Below the pieces are notes generated by a model. It searched no databases. It saw only the letters and a list, made by a program, of their open reading frames with translations, and was not told the DNA's origin. From positions 744,001 through 808,000 of the forward strand of contig NZ_CP031946.1 of assembly GCF_003443535.1 (NCBI RefSeq): DNA of 64,000 nucleotides, in the 5' to 3' direction. The DNA comes from Ruegeria sp. AD91A (lineage in GTDB: Bacteria > Pseudomonadota > Alphaproteobacteria > Rhodobacterales > Rhodobacteraceae). Positions within the stretch are counted from its first letter, which is position 1. The number at the start of each line of letters is the position of its first letter. The translations under genes and the position numbers were made by a program. Shown piece by piece: positions 54,160-64,000 of the stretch.

Positions 54160-55099
54160 ATTCAATCAACCGGTCAGCGGCAATGATCTGGCGCGGTTCT
54201 CGGGGCCGAATACGTTTATGCGCCTGCCCCAGGCAGCCTCGCTGGCGGGGCTGGATGTGGCGGTTCTGGGAATTCCGATGGATATCGGCACCTCGTGGCG
54301 ATCGGGCACCCGGTTCGGACCCAAACAGATCCGCAGCGAAAGCGCGATGATAAGGCCCTACAACATGGCGACCTCGGCGGCTCCGTTCGACAGCTTGCAA
54401 ATCGCTGACATCGGGGATCTGGCGATCAACACCTTCTCGCTGGCAGACAGCCTGAGGATCATCAGGGAAAGCTATGATGCAATTCTGGCTAAGAATGTGA
54501 TCCCCGTGGCGATGGGGGGCGATCATTCGATCACCCTCCCGATCCTGCGGGCCATTGCGGCAAAGCATGGGCCCGTGGCCTTGGTGCATGTGGATGCCCA
54601 TGCGGATGTGAATGACGAGATGTTCGGCGAGAAAGAGACCCACGGAACCGTCTTCCGCCGCGCCTTTGAAGAGGGGCTGATTGTCCCCGACAAGACCTTT
54701 CAGATCGGCATTCGCGGATCGGGCTACGCGGCTTCGGATTTCACCGAGGCCAGGGATTGGGGCTTCCGCCAGTTCCCGGCCTGGGAGTTGTGGCAGCAGA
54801 ACCTGACTCAGATCGGCTCTCAGATCCGCAAGATCATCGGGGATCATCCGGTCTATGTCACCTATGACATCGACAGCCTGGATCCGGCCTTTGCACCGGG
54901 CACGGGTACGCCAGAGATTGCAGGGCTGACCACGCCGCAGGCGTTGCAACTGATCCACGCTTTGCAGGGCGTGAATGTGGTGGGGTGTGACCTGGTCGAG
55001 GTCTCACCTCCGTATGACCCCTCCGGCAATACGGCCCTGACGGCAGCTAACCTGATCTATGAGATGCTGTGCATCCTGCCGGGTGTGACGTCACGGTAA
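54152..55099 (+). CDS. Agmatinase/ureohydrolase family enzyme (copy 2)
   Basis: A 315-residue ureohydrolase with MGGDHSITLPILRA, HVDAHADVNDEMFG and TYDIDSLDPAFAPGTGTPE. It differs from the first copy in the N-terminal third (FSGPNTFMRLPQAASLAGLDVAVLGIPMDIGTSWRSGTRFGP), so it is a paralogue, not a recent duplicate. It begins 8 bp inside the end of the orphan gene. It could be agmatinase, guanidinobutyrase or another guanidino hydrolase. Confidence 0.88.
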   Translation: MTEFNQPVSGNDLARFSGPNTFMRLPQAASLAGLDVAVLGIPMDIGTSWRSGTRFGPKQIRSESAMIRPYNMATSAAPFDSLQIADIGDLAINTFSLADSLRIIRESYDAILAKNVIPVAMGGDHSITLPILRAIAAKHGPVALVHVDAHADVNDEMFGEKETHGTVFRRAFEEGLIVPDKTFQIGIRGSGYAASDFTEARDWGFRQFPAWELWQQNLTQIGSQIRKIIGDHPVYVTYDIDSLDPAFAPGTGTPEIAGLTTPQALQLIHALQGVNVVGCDLVEVSPPYDPSGNTALTAANLIYEMLCILPGVTSR

Positions 55100-55165
55100 A
55101 CCGGCCCGGAACGGCTTGCCCCGGCGCTTGATCCGCATAGGTTTTCTGCAAGAGGGTAAAGCGGG

Positions 55166-55567
55166 ATGAAAAGAATGGTTCTGTGGGCGGTGATCGCGCT
55201 GGTGCTTGGGCTGGGGGCTTACATTCGGCTGGCCCCGTCAATTCCCGCCCGATGGCATGTGGCACCTGTTGCAGAGGTTGATCAGGATTTGCCAAGTGGC
55301 GTTCTGCGCGTTGTTGAAACCGGACCGGACGGGTTGCAGCGCCTTGACCTGATCGCCCGCGCCACGCCGCGCACCTCGGTATTGGCAGGTTCGGTCGATG
55401 AGGGGATGATCACCTATGTCACCCGCACGAAATGGATCGGTTTTCCCGACTATACCACTGTTCAGCAGGACGGCGACACGCAGCGCATCCATGGCCGTTT
55501 GCGGTTCGGTCGCAGGGATTTCGGGGTGAACAAGGCACGGGTTGATGGGTGGTTGGGGAAGATGTAA
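55166..55567 (+). CDS. DUF1499 protein with N-terminal membrane anchor
   Basis: A 133-residue protein. The first ~22 residues are hydrophobic (MVLWAVIALVLGLGAYIRLAP), acting as a signal anchor. The rest follows the DUF1499 pattern (PGVLRV..., ITYVTRTKWIGFPDYTTVQ, IHGRLRFGRRDFGVNKARVDGWLG). Family function is unknown. It is isolated, with a ~65-bp gap after the second agmatinase gene. Confidence 0.85.
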   Translation: MKRMVLWAVIALVLGLGAYIRLAPSIPARWHVAPVAEVDQDLPSGVLRVVETGPDGLQRLDLIARATPRTSVLAGSVDEGMITYVTRTKWIGFPDYTTVQQDGDTQRIHGRLRFGRRDFGVNKARVDGWLGKM

Positions 55568-55582
55568 CCGTTTTACCGGCGT

Positions 55583-55864
55583 TCAGGACGCCTCATCCGG
55601 TTCTGTGTGATCACTCGGTGCACTCTGCAACCCGGACGACAAACATCCCTCCTGCACCTCGCGCCACATCGGTACATTCAAAGACATCTGACATTGCGCG
55701 GTGAACATACGGCCGTCGACTTGCAGGCAGATCATCTCACCCAGTTCGATGCGGGACCCGGACGTATCGGTACAATAGCAATCGCGGGTCTTGCCGTCGG
55801 GGCCTACGTAATCGGCGAGAACCGGCGTGGATATGAGCAGTAAAGCAAGCAAAAACCGTTTCAT
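55583..55864 (-). CDS. Small exported protein
   Basis: A 93-residue protein with a short signal peptide (MKRFLLALLLISTPVLA). The mature part YVGPDGKTRDCYCTDTSGSRIELGEMICLQVDGRMFTAQCQMSLNVPMW has four Cys (DCYC...ICLQ...QCQM), likely forming disulphides in the periplasm. The protein resembles short rhodobacterial exported proteins near prfA, but no function is known. Convergent with DUF1499. Confidence 0.75.
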   Translation of the reverse strand: MKRFLLALLLISTPVLADYVGPDGKTRDCYCTDTSGSRIELGEMICLQVDGRMFTAQCQMSLNVPMWREVQEGCLSSGLQSAPSDHTEPDEAS

Positions 55865-55926
55865 GGCAGCAAGCTTAGCACGACGTGGCCCTTGACCAAA
55901 GCCCCCGGATGATAGACACCGCCGGG

Positions 55927-56978
<1,052 letters not shown>

Positions 56979-56982
<4 letters not shown>

Positions 56983-57824
56983 CGGGGTTGCAGACAGCTG
57001 CGCAGGCCATGGTGGCCGCCACAGCGCGCTTAAGGGCCGCTGGCGTGGATGACCCGGCGCGGGATGCGCGCCTGTTGTTGGCCCATGCCGCACGGATTGA
57101 AGCCAGCCGGGTGACGCTGATCGCCCCGGAAGAATTGCAGCCCGAAATCGCGGAACGCTATGACCAGTTGGTTTCCCTGCGCGCCGTTCGGGTGCCGGTG
57201 TCTCATCTGCTGGGCGAGCGTGAGTTCTATGGGCGCGGGTTTCGCGTCAGTTCGGATGTTCTGGATCCGCGCCCCGAGACTGAAACCCTGATCGAGGCCG
57301 CACTGAGCGAACCCTTTGACCATGTTTTGGACCTGGGGGTCGGGTCGGGCTGTATTCTGGTTACACTGCTTGCGGAACGCACCAGCGCTTCGGGCCTTGG
57401 GACCGACCTGAGTGAAGCCGCCTGCCTTCAGGCCAGCGCCAATGCAGTACACCACAAGGTACAGGGGCGGATCGAGATCGTGCAGTCAAATTGGTTTGAA
57501 AACATTGAGGGCAAGTTTGACCTGATTGTCTCCAACCCGCCGTATATTTCCATGTCGGAGATGGAGGAGCTGTCGCCCGAAGTACGGGAACATGAGCCGC
57601 GCATGGCGCTGACCGATGAAGGAGACGGGCTGGGCGCGTATCGACACATAGCAGCTTCGGCCCCGGATTTTCTGTTGCCAGGCGGGCGAATACTTGTGGA
57701 AATTGGCCCGACACAGGCAAATCTGGTGTCTGCTTTGTTTGATGCGGCGGGTTTGGCGGATATCCGCGTGATCCCCGATCTGGACGGCCGTGATCGGGTT
57801 GTCGGCGCAAAGATGCCGGGTTGA
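56979..57824 (+). CDS. prmC: Release factor glutamine methyltransferase
   Basis: A 281-residue SAM-dependent methyltransferase with the diagnostic NPPY motif ([16 protein letters not shown]), a SAM loop [13 protein letters not shown] and [14 protein letters not shown]...RPETE for RF binding. It methylates Gln in the GGQ loop of RF1/RF2. It starts within the prfA stop (ATGA). Confidence 0.96.
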
Positions 57825-58065
57825 AACGGCTATTTGAGGCCAAAAAAATGCTACCCTGAATAAAAAAGCTTAAGAAAATTCGAAATTCCTCTTGTCTGGA
57901 CGGTCAGGACATGTTTACTCAGGAATAGTCGGCGAGGTTGACGCTGTTGCAGCGCACCCCTGACGCCAAGCCCAAAAAGTCGACGTCCCGTCAAAGCAAA
58001 CGCCTTAGAGCAGTGCAAAAAGCGGGTTGAGCGACAGCGCATTGATAAGGCTGACGTAAAGTAAG

Positions 58066-58644
58066 ATGAGATCTTCCAAATCCCGCTCGCGGGCCAAGAA
58101 TAACCGCAATCGTCCTTCCGGCGGTAACGTCGTAAACCGGGTTTTTGACAGCTCGGGTCCTGAAGGCAAAGTGCGTGGCACGCCACAGCAGATCATTGAT
58201 AAATATAATCAGCTGGCGCGTGACGCTCAGTTGTCAAACGACCGCGTCGCTGCGGAAAACTTCCAGCAGCATGCGGAACACTATCTGCGCATGCTGAGTG
58301 AGGCGCAGCGCGAGATTGACGCGCGCCGCGAAGAGCAGGAGCGCCAGAATCGCGAACGCCAGGCCGAGCGTGATCGTGAGCGCGCCGAACGACAGGAACG
58401 CGAAGCGGCCCGTCAGGCCGATCCTGCCGAGGCTCCGCAGCCCGACGTGATGGATTTCGCCGCGCCTGAGACTGCTCCGGAAAGCGGTTTGGTCGAGACA
58501 CCGGAAAGCAAAGGGGCCGAAGCGCCGGCACCGGAGAAGAAGGAAAAGCCTGCTCGCAAACCGCGGGCGCGCAAGCCCAAGCCGGCGCCAGCGACCGAAG
58601 ATGCGCCCAAAACGGATGGCGACGCACCGGAAGCGGCTGAATAA
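58066..58644 (+). CDS. DUF4167 protein
   Basis: A 192-residue protein. The N-terminus (SRSRAKNNRNRPSGGNVVNRVFDSSGPEGKVRGTPQQIIDKYNQLARDAQLSNDRVAAENFQQHAEHYLRML) is the DUF4167 domain, frequent after prmC in alphaproteobacteria. A long charged coiled coil follows (EAQREIDARREEQERQNRERQAERDRERAERQ), then an Ala/Pro/Lys-rich tail ending DGDAPEAAE. It is a likely nucleic-acid- or ribosome-associated protein; function unknown. A 241-bp spacer separates it from prmC. Confidence 0.9.
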   Translation: MRSSKSRSRAKNNRNRPSGGNVVNRVFDSSGPEGKVRGTPQQIIDKYNQLARDAQLSNDRVAAENFQQHAEHYLRMLSEAQREIDARREEQERQNRERQAERDRERAERQEREAARQADPAEAPQPDVMDFAAPETAPESGLVETPESKGAEAPAPEKKEKPARKPRARKPKPAPATEDAPKTDGDAPEAAE

Positions 58645-58663
58645 AATCGGCATCAGAAATTGC

Positions 58664-58694
58664 AAAGCCCCGAGGTCAAACCTCGGGGTTTTTT
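58664..58694 (+). terminator. Rho-independent terminator of the DUF4167 gene
   Basis: CCCCGAGGT pairs with ACCTCGGGG (9 bp, loop CAA) and runs into TTTTTT, 20 bp after the stop. It also shields the convergent ksgA. Confidence 0.9.
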
Positions 58695-58701
58695 CTTGTG
58701 G

Positions 58702-59544
58702 TCAGGGTTTCTTGATTTCGCGCGCCAGGGCACAGAACGCTTCAAGCGGAACCTGCTCGGCGCGTTCAGTGGGTTGGATACCTGCCGCCAGCAGGCGGTC
58801 TTCGATATCAGGGGCGACGCCTTTCAGGGACGCACGCAGCATCTTGCGGCGTTGGTTGAAGGCAGAAGCCACTACACGCGACAAGGTCGCAGCATCGGCG
58901 GGATAGCGGGGCTCGGGCAGGGCGGTCAGATGAACCACCGCGCTTGAGACCTTGGGCGGCGGGGTGAAGGCTCCGGGCGGCAGGGACATGGCGATGCGCG
59001 CCTCGGCCCGCCATTGGGCAAGGATGGCGAGGCGGCCATACGCCTTGCTGCCGGGTTGGGCCACGATACGTTCGGCCACTTCGCGTTGGAACATCAGCGT
59101 CAGGCTCTGCCAGAACGGTGGCCATTCCGGGGGCGTCAGCCAGCGCACCAGCAGTTCGGTACCGACGTTGTATGGAAGGTTGGCAGCGATGCGGATTGGC
59201 GGGGTCAGGTGTTCGAGCGGGTTGATCTCGAGCGCGTCGCCGTTGATGACATCCAGTCTTCCGGGATAGGCGGCGGCGATATCGTTCAGGGCGGCGATGC
59301 AGCGGGTATCTTTTTCAACCGCGACGACCTTGCGCGCGCCTTCGGACAGAAGCCCTCGGGTGAGGCCACCAGGACCGGGGCCGATTTCCAGTACATCGCA
59401 GTCCGCAAGATCGCCAGCCTGACGGGCGATTTTGGCGGTCAGGTTGAGGTCCAGAAGGAAGTTCTGACCCAACGATTTGCGCGCCGAGAGTTGATGTGTG
59501 GCGATGACCTCGCGCAGAGGGGGGAGATTGTCGATTGCACTCAT
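58702..59544 (-). CDS. ksgA: 16S rRNA dimethyladenosine methyltransferase
   Basis: A 280-residue RsmA/KsgA that dimethylates two adenosines near the 3' end of 16S rRNA. Motifs: [25 protein letters not shown] loop [16 protein letters not shown], and [15 protein letters not shown]. It ends the lptD-surA-pdxA-ksgA cluster, as in many proteobacteria, after an 84-bp gap that holds a copy of the dispersed repeat. Confidence 0.96.
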   Translation of the reverse strand: MSAIDNLPPLREVIATHQLSARKSLGQNFLLDLNLTAKIARQAGDLADCDVLEIGPGPGGLTRGLLSEGARKVVAVEKDTRCIAALNDIAAAYPGRLDVINGDALEINPLEHLTPPIRIAANLPYNVGTELLVRWLTPPEWPPFWQSLTLMFQREVAERIVAQPGSKAYGRLAILAQWRAEARIAMSLPPGAFTPPPKVSSAVVHLTALPEPRYPADAATLSRVVASAFNQRRKMLRASLKGVAPDIEDRLLAAGIQPTERAEQVPLEAFCALAREIKKP

Positions 59545-59604
59545 GATCCGATTACCGTGACGCAGGCCGCAGGGGCAGCGCCAGAAATTTATTGCCTCCG
59601 GCGG

Positions 59605-59626
59605 GGATATTTTCAGCCAGGTGAAG
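59605..59626 (-). repeat. Dispersed intergenic repeat, copy D
   Basis: On the minus strand: CTTCACCTGG...AAAATATCC, one base different from copies A and C over 22 bases (ATCTGG to ACCTGG), followed by a C/G-rich stretch (CCCGCCGGAGGC). It lies immediately after the pdxA stop, in the same orientation as pdxA. Confidence 0.65.
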
Positions 59627-59628
59627 GA

Positions 59629-60594
59629 TCAAGAGCCTTGTGCCATGCGTTGGGCGAATTTCAGGGCTTCGATCATGCTGGTCGGGGTGGCGATGCCTTT
59701 CCCGGCGATATCCAATGCGGTGCCGTGATCCGGCGACGTGCGGATGAATGGCAGCCCCAAGGTGACGTTCACGCCCCGGTCGAAATCCAGCGTCTTGATC
59801 GGGATCAGGGCCTGATCATGATACATTGCGATTGCCGCGTCATAGCGGGCACGTGCAGCAGCATGGAACAACGTATCCGCAGGGTGCGGGCCAGTCAGGG
59901 TTGCACCTTTCGGATTCAGATCCGCCAACATTGGAGCGATCCAGTCAAGCTCCTCGCTGCCCATTTTACCGCCTTCGCCGGCATGGGGGTTCAGCCCTGC
60001 TATGGCGATGCGGGGGTGCGGTATACCAAACTGGTCGCGCAGGCCGCGCGCGGTGATTTCGATCGTCTCGCGAAGAAGGTCCGGCGTCAGCGCAGCAGGA
60101 ACCTGTGACAGGGGAATGTGGATTGTTGTCGGGACAACCCGCAACTGGTCGCTGGCCAGCATCATGACAACCCGGGGGGTGCCCGACAGCGCAGCCAGAA
60201 ACTCGGTGTGGCCGGGATAGGTAAACCCGGCGCCGTCGATCAGTGCCTTTTTGTGAATAGGTGCGGTGCACAGTGCCGCTGCTGCTCCGGCTTTCACCAG
60301 GTCGACGCCGGTTTCGATGGCATCGATCACCGATGGTGCATTGGCGGGGTCCGGCTGACCAGGCACGTTTGCGGCAGGAAAGTTCAGGTGCAGGACTGGT
60401 AAGGCCTGATCGCAGACTTCAAGAGCTTCTGAAGGGGTTTCGATTTTCGCAACCGGTGTGCCAGCGGGCAGGTGGCTGGCGTCGCCAATAAAGAAAAGCG
60501 GGCAGGTTTGGCGTAGCTCGGCCCACGCCTTGGCTGCGATTTCAGGGCCGATCCCGGCCGGTTCACCGCAGCTGAGCGCAATCGGGCGAGTCAT
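59629..60594 (-). CDS. pdxA: 4-hydroxythreonine-4-phosphate dehydrogenase
   Basis: A 321-residue PdxA for the DXP-dependent pyridoxal-phosphate pathway. Segments are ALSCGEPAGIGPEIAAKAW, TAPIHKKALIDGAGFTYPGHTEFLA, IAGLNPHAGEGGKMGSEE (metal-binding His/Asn) and YHDQALIPIKTLDFDRGVNVTLGLPFIRTSPDHGTA. The start overlaps the stop of surA (ATGA, 60591-60594). Confidence 0.96.
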   Translation of the reverse strand: MTRPIALSCGEPAGIGPEIAAKAWAELRQTCPLFFIGDASHLPAGTPVAKIETPSEALEVCDQALPVLHLNFPAANVPGQPDPANAPSVIDAIETGVDLVKAGAAAALCTAPIHKKALIDGAGFTYPGHTEFLAALSGTPRVVMMLASDQLRVVPTTIHIPLSQVPAALTPDLLRETIEITARGLRDQFGIPHPRIAIAGLNPHAGEGGKMGSEELDWIAPMLADLNPKGATLTGPHPADTLFHAAARARYDAAIAMYHDQALIPIKTLDFDRGVNVTLGLPFIRTSPDHGTALDIAGKGIATPTSMIEALKFAQRMAQGS

Positions 60595-61844
60595 TCCTGA
60601 ACAATGGTGGCGTCAGCCCGCAGCTGCTCTACCAGGCTGGCCGCAAAGGCCTGTAGCCGCTGTTGCGCCAGTGCATTCGCTACATCTGCCCGCGAGGTGT
60701 TTTCGCCCAGATCGCGGGTGCGATTGCACAGCATCAAGAACACCAGCGTCTGTCCGTTGTTGCGGGTCAGGTTTGTTGACACCTCGTTGCGATCCAGCTT
60801 TGCCAGCTCCACGGCGATGTCGCGCGGTACTTCAGACGGGCTGGCTTCGATACGGTCCAGAACTTCGACGGGTTGATCCTTGGCGATCCCATACAAGTCA
60901 TCGCAGGTGTCGATCTCTTCCCGCAGGGCGGCAGCCCGCGACAGGGTCTCGGAACCGCGACCGCCTGGCAGGTAATAGGCCGCATAATCAAGTTTGGAGA
61001 TAGCGGGGGCAGCCGTCGCAACCTCTCGCAATCCCCGCAACTGAAACAAGGCAACGGCGTTTGGCAAACTGATGGGATCGGTGATCTCACCGTTCTGGAG
61101 CCCAAGAATAACCGGCTGCAGAGCAGGAGGCAGGTTGGAGATATTCAGCCATTCCAGACGTCCCCCGTCGTTGCGGGTTGCCGCTCCGGAATATTGCGCC
61201 GCAGCGGCTGAAAACGCTTCGATACTCTCAAGTCGCGAGATTTCTTCCGCCAGCAATTCGGTCTGTGCCACGGTTTGCGGATTCACCGGGATGATGATCT
61301 CGGACAGCAAGACCTGAAGGCCGCCGCCACCGGTCTGTCCCAGCGCGCGATCAATCTCGTCTTCGGTCGGGCGGGCCTGTGACAGGTAGCGCGAGCTGAT
61401 ATAGTCGCGCCAGGCCAGCTGATCCGCAACATAATCACGGACAGTTTCCGGGTCGACGCCCGCCTCACCCAAAAGTTGCAGGAACTGTTCGGTGGACAAT
61501 TGCCCGCGCGAGGCGAACTCGTCGATACCCAGTTGAACAGCTTCCGGTGCTGCTTCGACGCCTGCTTCGCGCATGGCCTGTTTACGCAGTTTTTCTTCGA
61601 TCAGGGCTTCCCTGACGTCAGCTTCACTGCCGCCGGGCAGACCCAGAACATTCAGGAATTGCAGGCGTTGTTCCAGCTCGTACCAGGTGACGATGTCCTG
61701 ATTCACGCGGATCGCTGGCGAGAACAAACTCTGGGCGCTGACCTGCGGAGTTGAAAAAGCGAGGAAAACGGCGGCCAGCGCCGGCGCGACCGGTTTGTGC
61801 CAACCGGAACGAAGAAACCTGGAGAAACCTGATATCAACTGCAT
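60591..61844 (-). CDS. surA: Periplasmic chaperone/peptidyl-prolyl isomerase SurA
   Basis: A 417-residue protein with a signal peptide (first 38 residues, ending QVSA). The N-terminal SurA domain contains AIRVNQDIVTWYELEQRLQFLNVLG and LIEEKLRKQAMREAG; a parvulin (PpiC) domain follows from about residue 170 (LQVLLSEIIIPVNPQTVAQTELLAEEISRL... RNDGGRLEWLNISNLPPALQPVI). It escorts outer-membrane proteins such as LptD. It overlaps lptD by 10 bp. Confidence 0.93.
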   Translation of the reverse strand: MQLISGFSRFLRSGWHKPVAPALAAVFLAFSTPQVSAQSLFSPAIRVNQDIVTWYELEQRLQFLNVLGLPGGSEADVREALIEEKLRKQAMREAGVEAAPEAVQLGIDEFASRGQLSTEQFLQLLGEAGVDPETVRDYVADQLAWRDYISSRYLSQARPTEDEIDRALGQTGGGGLQVLLSEIIIPVNPQTVAQTELLAEEISRLESIEAFSAAAAQYSGAATRNDGGRLEWLNISNLPPALQPVILGLQNGEITDPISLPNAVALFQLRGLREVATAAPAISKLDYAAYYLPGGRGSETLSRAAALREEIDTCDDLYGIAKDQPVEVLDRIEASPSEVPRDIAVELAKLDRNEVSTNLTRNNGQTLVFLMLCNRTRDLGENTSRADVANALAQQRLQAFAASLVEQLRADATIVQE

Positions 61845-63997
61845 TTTCTCTTGTATGTGTTACCACCGCCTTCAAGGGCGTATCCTGTCAGCGATAGGGT
61901 AAAGCCGAATTCTGTCGAAGGCTCAATAGTGGATGTTGAAGTAAAGCGTCTGCTTACGGACATGTTAACCTGAACACATTCATTCTGGTAGGTTACGCCA
62001 AGACCCAGCCGGATTGGTTCTGATTGGTTCAGATCATAACGTGCCTCGGCATTCGTAAGCCAGTTCTGGTCGACCTGGTAGCGGCCCAGAAGCCAGATTT
62101 CCGAGATTTCATCCGCTATGTTTTCCGCCGGATCCGGTTCTTGCCAGATATAGCTTCCGGACAGGCCGGCAAATTCGGAGGCCCAGGCACCTCGTAATTC
62201 AGCTTTGACGAAACTGAAATCGTTGTCGATCAGACCGCGCCCACCAAGCGACCAGCCATTGGCCGTGGTGACTTGTCCCGCCACCAGCAGGTCGGAAGTG
62301 GTGCCCTGCAACCCGGATGTCAGGGTGAAATTCGGGTCGGCATCCGCCCGAAACACCTGACCCACTGTTGCTAGGGCTTGCTGTCCGCCCGCACCATAGC
62401 GTGCCCAGTTCAGGCCGATGACCCCGGTGGCACCGTCTTCGCGCTGATCTTCGGCAGGGAAGCGAGACAGGGCCAGCAGGTTACCCTGATCGAATTCCTG
62501 AAACGTGCTTTCATCATCTGGCACATCAGTGTCCGAGACATGGGTCCATCCGATCTGCGCGATCGGTTCCAGAAGCTGAACAGCGCCGGTCTTTTCGCGA
62601 CGGGTCATCGGATAGCGAAGCGTCAACGCCGCGCGCGGGGTCGAGCGGGTCACATTGCTGGGAAAGTTGCTGTCATGACGGATGTTGAACGTATCCACCG
62701 ATGCGCCCAGCGTCGCGTCGGCACGCAGGCCCGATGCAAACGTCCAGCTTCGAAGCCATTCGGCGTCAAAAGTTGCCCGTGCTATATCGCGGCCGACGAT
62801 ATCAGCGTCGCTGGTGCGCTCATGGGCGTGGCCGATAAAGGCCAGCCGCACCTCGCCGCCAAGTGCGCCGGGGAAGAATCGCTTTTCATAGTTCAGGTCG
62901 AAGACGCGTGATGGGATTTCGTCCTGATTTTCGCTGTCGCGCAGTGTTTTGTAATGAAAAAGGCTTGTTTTGAACGCGGTATCGCGTTTGATCCGTTCCA
63001 GCGCGACTTCACTGCGCAAGCGGTCCAGGTCCGGCAGTCCATAGTCAGCCAGATAGGCGTCGTCCGAGGTGGTTTGCAAATCGAAGGTCAGCCGGAAATC
63101 GTTCTTCAGGTTGAACCAACCTCCGGCGAACAGATAGCCGCGATCCTGGTCGGGCTGGATGTCATCACGGGTATAGGCACCTTCAATCTGAATGCGCCCA
63201 TTCACGAACGCCTGACGATACCGATATCCCAGCGTCGTGGTCTTGGCCGACAAGTACGGCGTCAAGGTCAGATCCTTGTGGTCCCCCAGCTTGAAGAAAT
63301 AGGGAACCTGGACCCCCGTTCCCAGTTGCGAGGTGCTGCGGATCGACGGCACCAGAAAGCCGGTCGCGCGATCCAAAGTCGGGTCCGGCAAGCGCAGATA
63401 GGGGAAATAGAATACCGGATAATCAAGTACCCGAAGCTGCGCGCCTTCGAAGTACAATTGCCGTTCCAACTGGTCATGGGTGACCTTGCGGGCCCGGATC
63501 TGCCAAAGCGGAGGTTTACCGTTGGTGCACACATGGCAGGAGGTGGCCGTGACCTTGCTGAACTGGGTATAGCGGCCCGCGGCCCGTTTCGCCTGTACCG
63601 AGGCGATCTGGGTTTGTTGATCGAAAACCATCCGAGCACCGATCAGGAGGCCGTTCTGGATACCGCTGTCCAGCTGGCCGGAATCGGCCAGAAGGGTCGA
63701 TTGGCCACCCTGATCAATACGAATGGGGCCTTCCAGTGTCAGCTCGCCCGTTTCCCGGTCATAGGTGATGCGTTGGGCCGACAGTTTGGTATCGCCCTGA
63801 AAAGCTTCGACATTGCCTTCGGCCACCAGTTTCCGCTCAGGTGTTATGAAAACCTTGTCGGCAACCAGAAGGGCGGGCTCGGCCTGTGATTGTGCAGCTT
63901 GCGGGTCAGGCTCAGTCGGGTTGGTTTGTGCCGCCAGTCCGGCAGGAACCGTTAAAGCGATTGCGCTGGTCAGCAGCAGGGAAATCATACTCCGCAT
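61835..63997 (-). CDS. lptD: LPS-assembly outer-membrane protein LptD
   Basis: A 720-residue outer-membrane protein with a signal peptide (MRSMISLLLTSAIALTVPAGLAA). The N-terminal jelly-roll (OstA) region reads LLVADKVFITPERKLVAEGNVEAFQGDTKLSAQRITYDRETGEL; the C-terminal part is a long beta-barrel with alternating hydrophobic strands. Cysteines in SCHVCTNGKPPLW and near the C-terminus (NECVQVN and the final KRKCS) may form the maturation disulphides of LptD. It completes LPS transport to the surface. The start codon is 3 bp from the window end. Confidence 0.95.
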   Translation of the reverse strand: MRSMISLLLTSAIALTVPAGLAAQTNPTEPDPQAAQSQAEPALLVADKVFITPERKLVAEGNVEAFQGDTKLSAQRITYDRETGELTLEGPIRIDQGGQSTLLADSGQLDSGIQNGLLIGARMVFDQQTQIASVQAKRAAGRYTQFSKVTATSCHVCTNGKPPLWQIRARKVTHDQLERQLYFEGAQLRVLDYPVFYFPYLRLPDPTLDRATGFLVPSIRSTSQLGTGVQVPYFFKLGDHKDLTLTPYLSAKTTTLGYRYRQAFVNGRIQIEGAYTRDDIQPDQDRGYLFAGGWFNLKNDFRLTFDLQTTSDDAYLADYGLPDLDRLRSEVALERIKRDTAFKTSLFHYKTLRDSENQDEIPSRVFDLNYEKRFFPGALGGEVRLAFIGHAHERTSDADIVGRDIARATFDAEWLRSWTFASGLRADATLGASVDTFNIRHDSNFPSNVTRSTPRAALTLRYPMTRREKTGAVQLLEPIAQIGWTHVSDTDVPDDESTFQEFDQGNLLALSRFPAEDQREDGATGVIGLNWARYGAGGQQALATVGQVFRADADPNFTLTSGLQGTTSDLLVAGQVTTANGWSLGGRGLIDNDFSFVKAELRGAWASEFAGLSGSYIWQEPDPAENIADEISEIWLLGRYQVDQNWLTNAEARYDLNQSEPIRLGLGVTYQNECVQVNMSVSRRFTSTSTIEPSTEFGFTLSLTGYALEGGGNTYKRKCS

Positions 63998-64000
63998 CAG

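Overview
This window looks like chromosomal DNA of an alphaproteobacterium of the family Rhodobacteraceae, probably the Roseobacter group (Ruegeria-like; genus uncertain). The reasons are the gene neighbourhoods (DUF177-rpmF-plsX-fabH-ihfA-merR-tRNA-Pro; argS-SPOR-nagZ-scpA-scpB; lptD-surA-pdxA-ksgA; prfA-prmC-DUF4167; divergent tyrS/anmK), a DksA with a single cysteine, an ornithine-lipid acyltransferase (OlsB), a double-length dCTP deaminase, and copies of a short interspersed repeat (CTTCATCTGG...AAAATATCC) that I recall from roseobacter intergenic regions. There is no rRNA, phage, IS element or CRISPR array. It is mostly conserved housekeeping DNA with a few accessory patches.

Layout. 1-6.1 kb: a partial RDD membrane protein and a DUF2852 protein, divergent from an NTF2-like protein and glnE, then an RlmI-type methyltransferase coupled to a PIN-domain protein. 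6.1-8.5 kb: an M48 protease divergent from a PiT phosphate transporter. 8.5-14.7 kb: the main accessory patch. All genes are on the minus strand: MoxR ATPase, GNAT, DUF2927 lipoprotein, a small membrane protein and a VWA (CoxE-like) protein, then a secreted protein made of a Gly/Asn/Lys-rich linker and two copies of a ~174-residue domain. Beyond that lies a decayed second copy of the 3' end of the VWA gene. 15-19.9 kb: dksA, an FAD monooxygenase, xth, an IscA/ErpA-type protein, dgt and a stand-alone SUOX-fold protein. 20-26.8 kb: argS, SPOR, nagZ, scpAB and dcd. 26.8-31.6 kb: tRNA-Pro and the merR-ihfA-fabH-plsX-rpmF-DUF177 cluster, with bamE divergent. 31.7-37.2 kb: olsB, an ABC-F protein, a monooxygenase pseudogene, an acetyltransferase, an SDR and a Gly-rich secreted protein.

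37.2-48.4 kb: tyrS/anmK, two small envelope-stress-like proteins, an extensin-like protein, a cupin, SelO, two EamA transporters, an endonuclease/phosphatase-fold protein, a Fur/Mur regulator and enolase. 48.4-55.9 kb: a small lipoprotein behind an AT-rich leader, GNAT plus nucleoside hydrolase, mazG, an M20 amidohydrolase, and two agmatinase-family genes separated by an AT-rich orphan gene that overlaps both. 55.9-64 kb: prfA-prmC, DUF4167, and ksgA-pdxA-surA-lptD, which serve translation fidelity and outer-membrane assembly.

The most unusual material is the 8.5-10.6 kb patch (duplicated-domain secreted protein flanked by a VWA-gene remnant), the AT-rich orphan inside the agmatinase pair, the broken ABM-type monooxygenase at 34.4-34.7 kb, the Gly-rich heptad protein, and the four dispersed intergenic repeats. 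No complete new defence or biosynthetic system can be demonstrated from this sequence alone.
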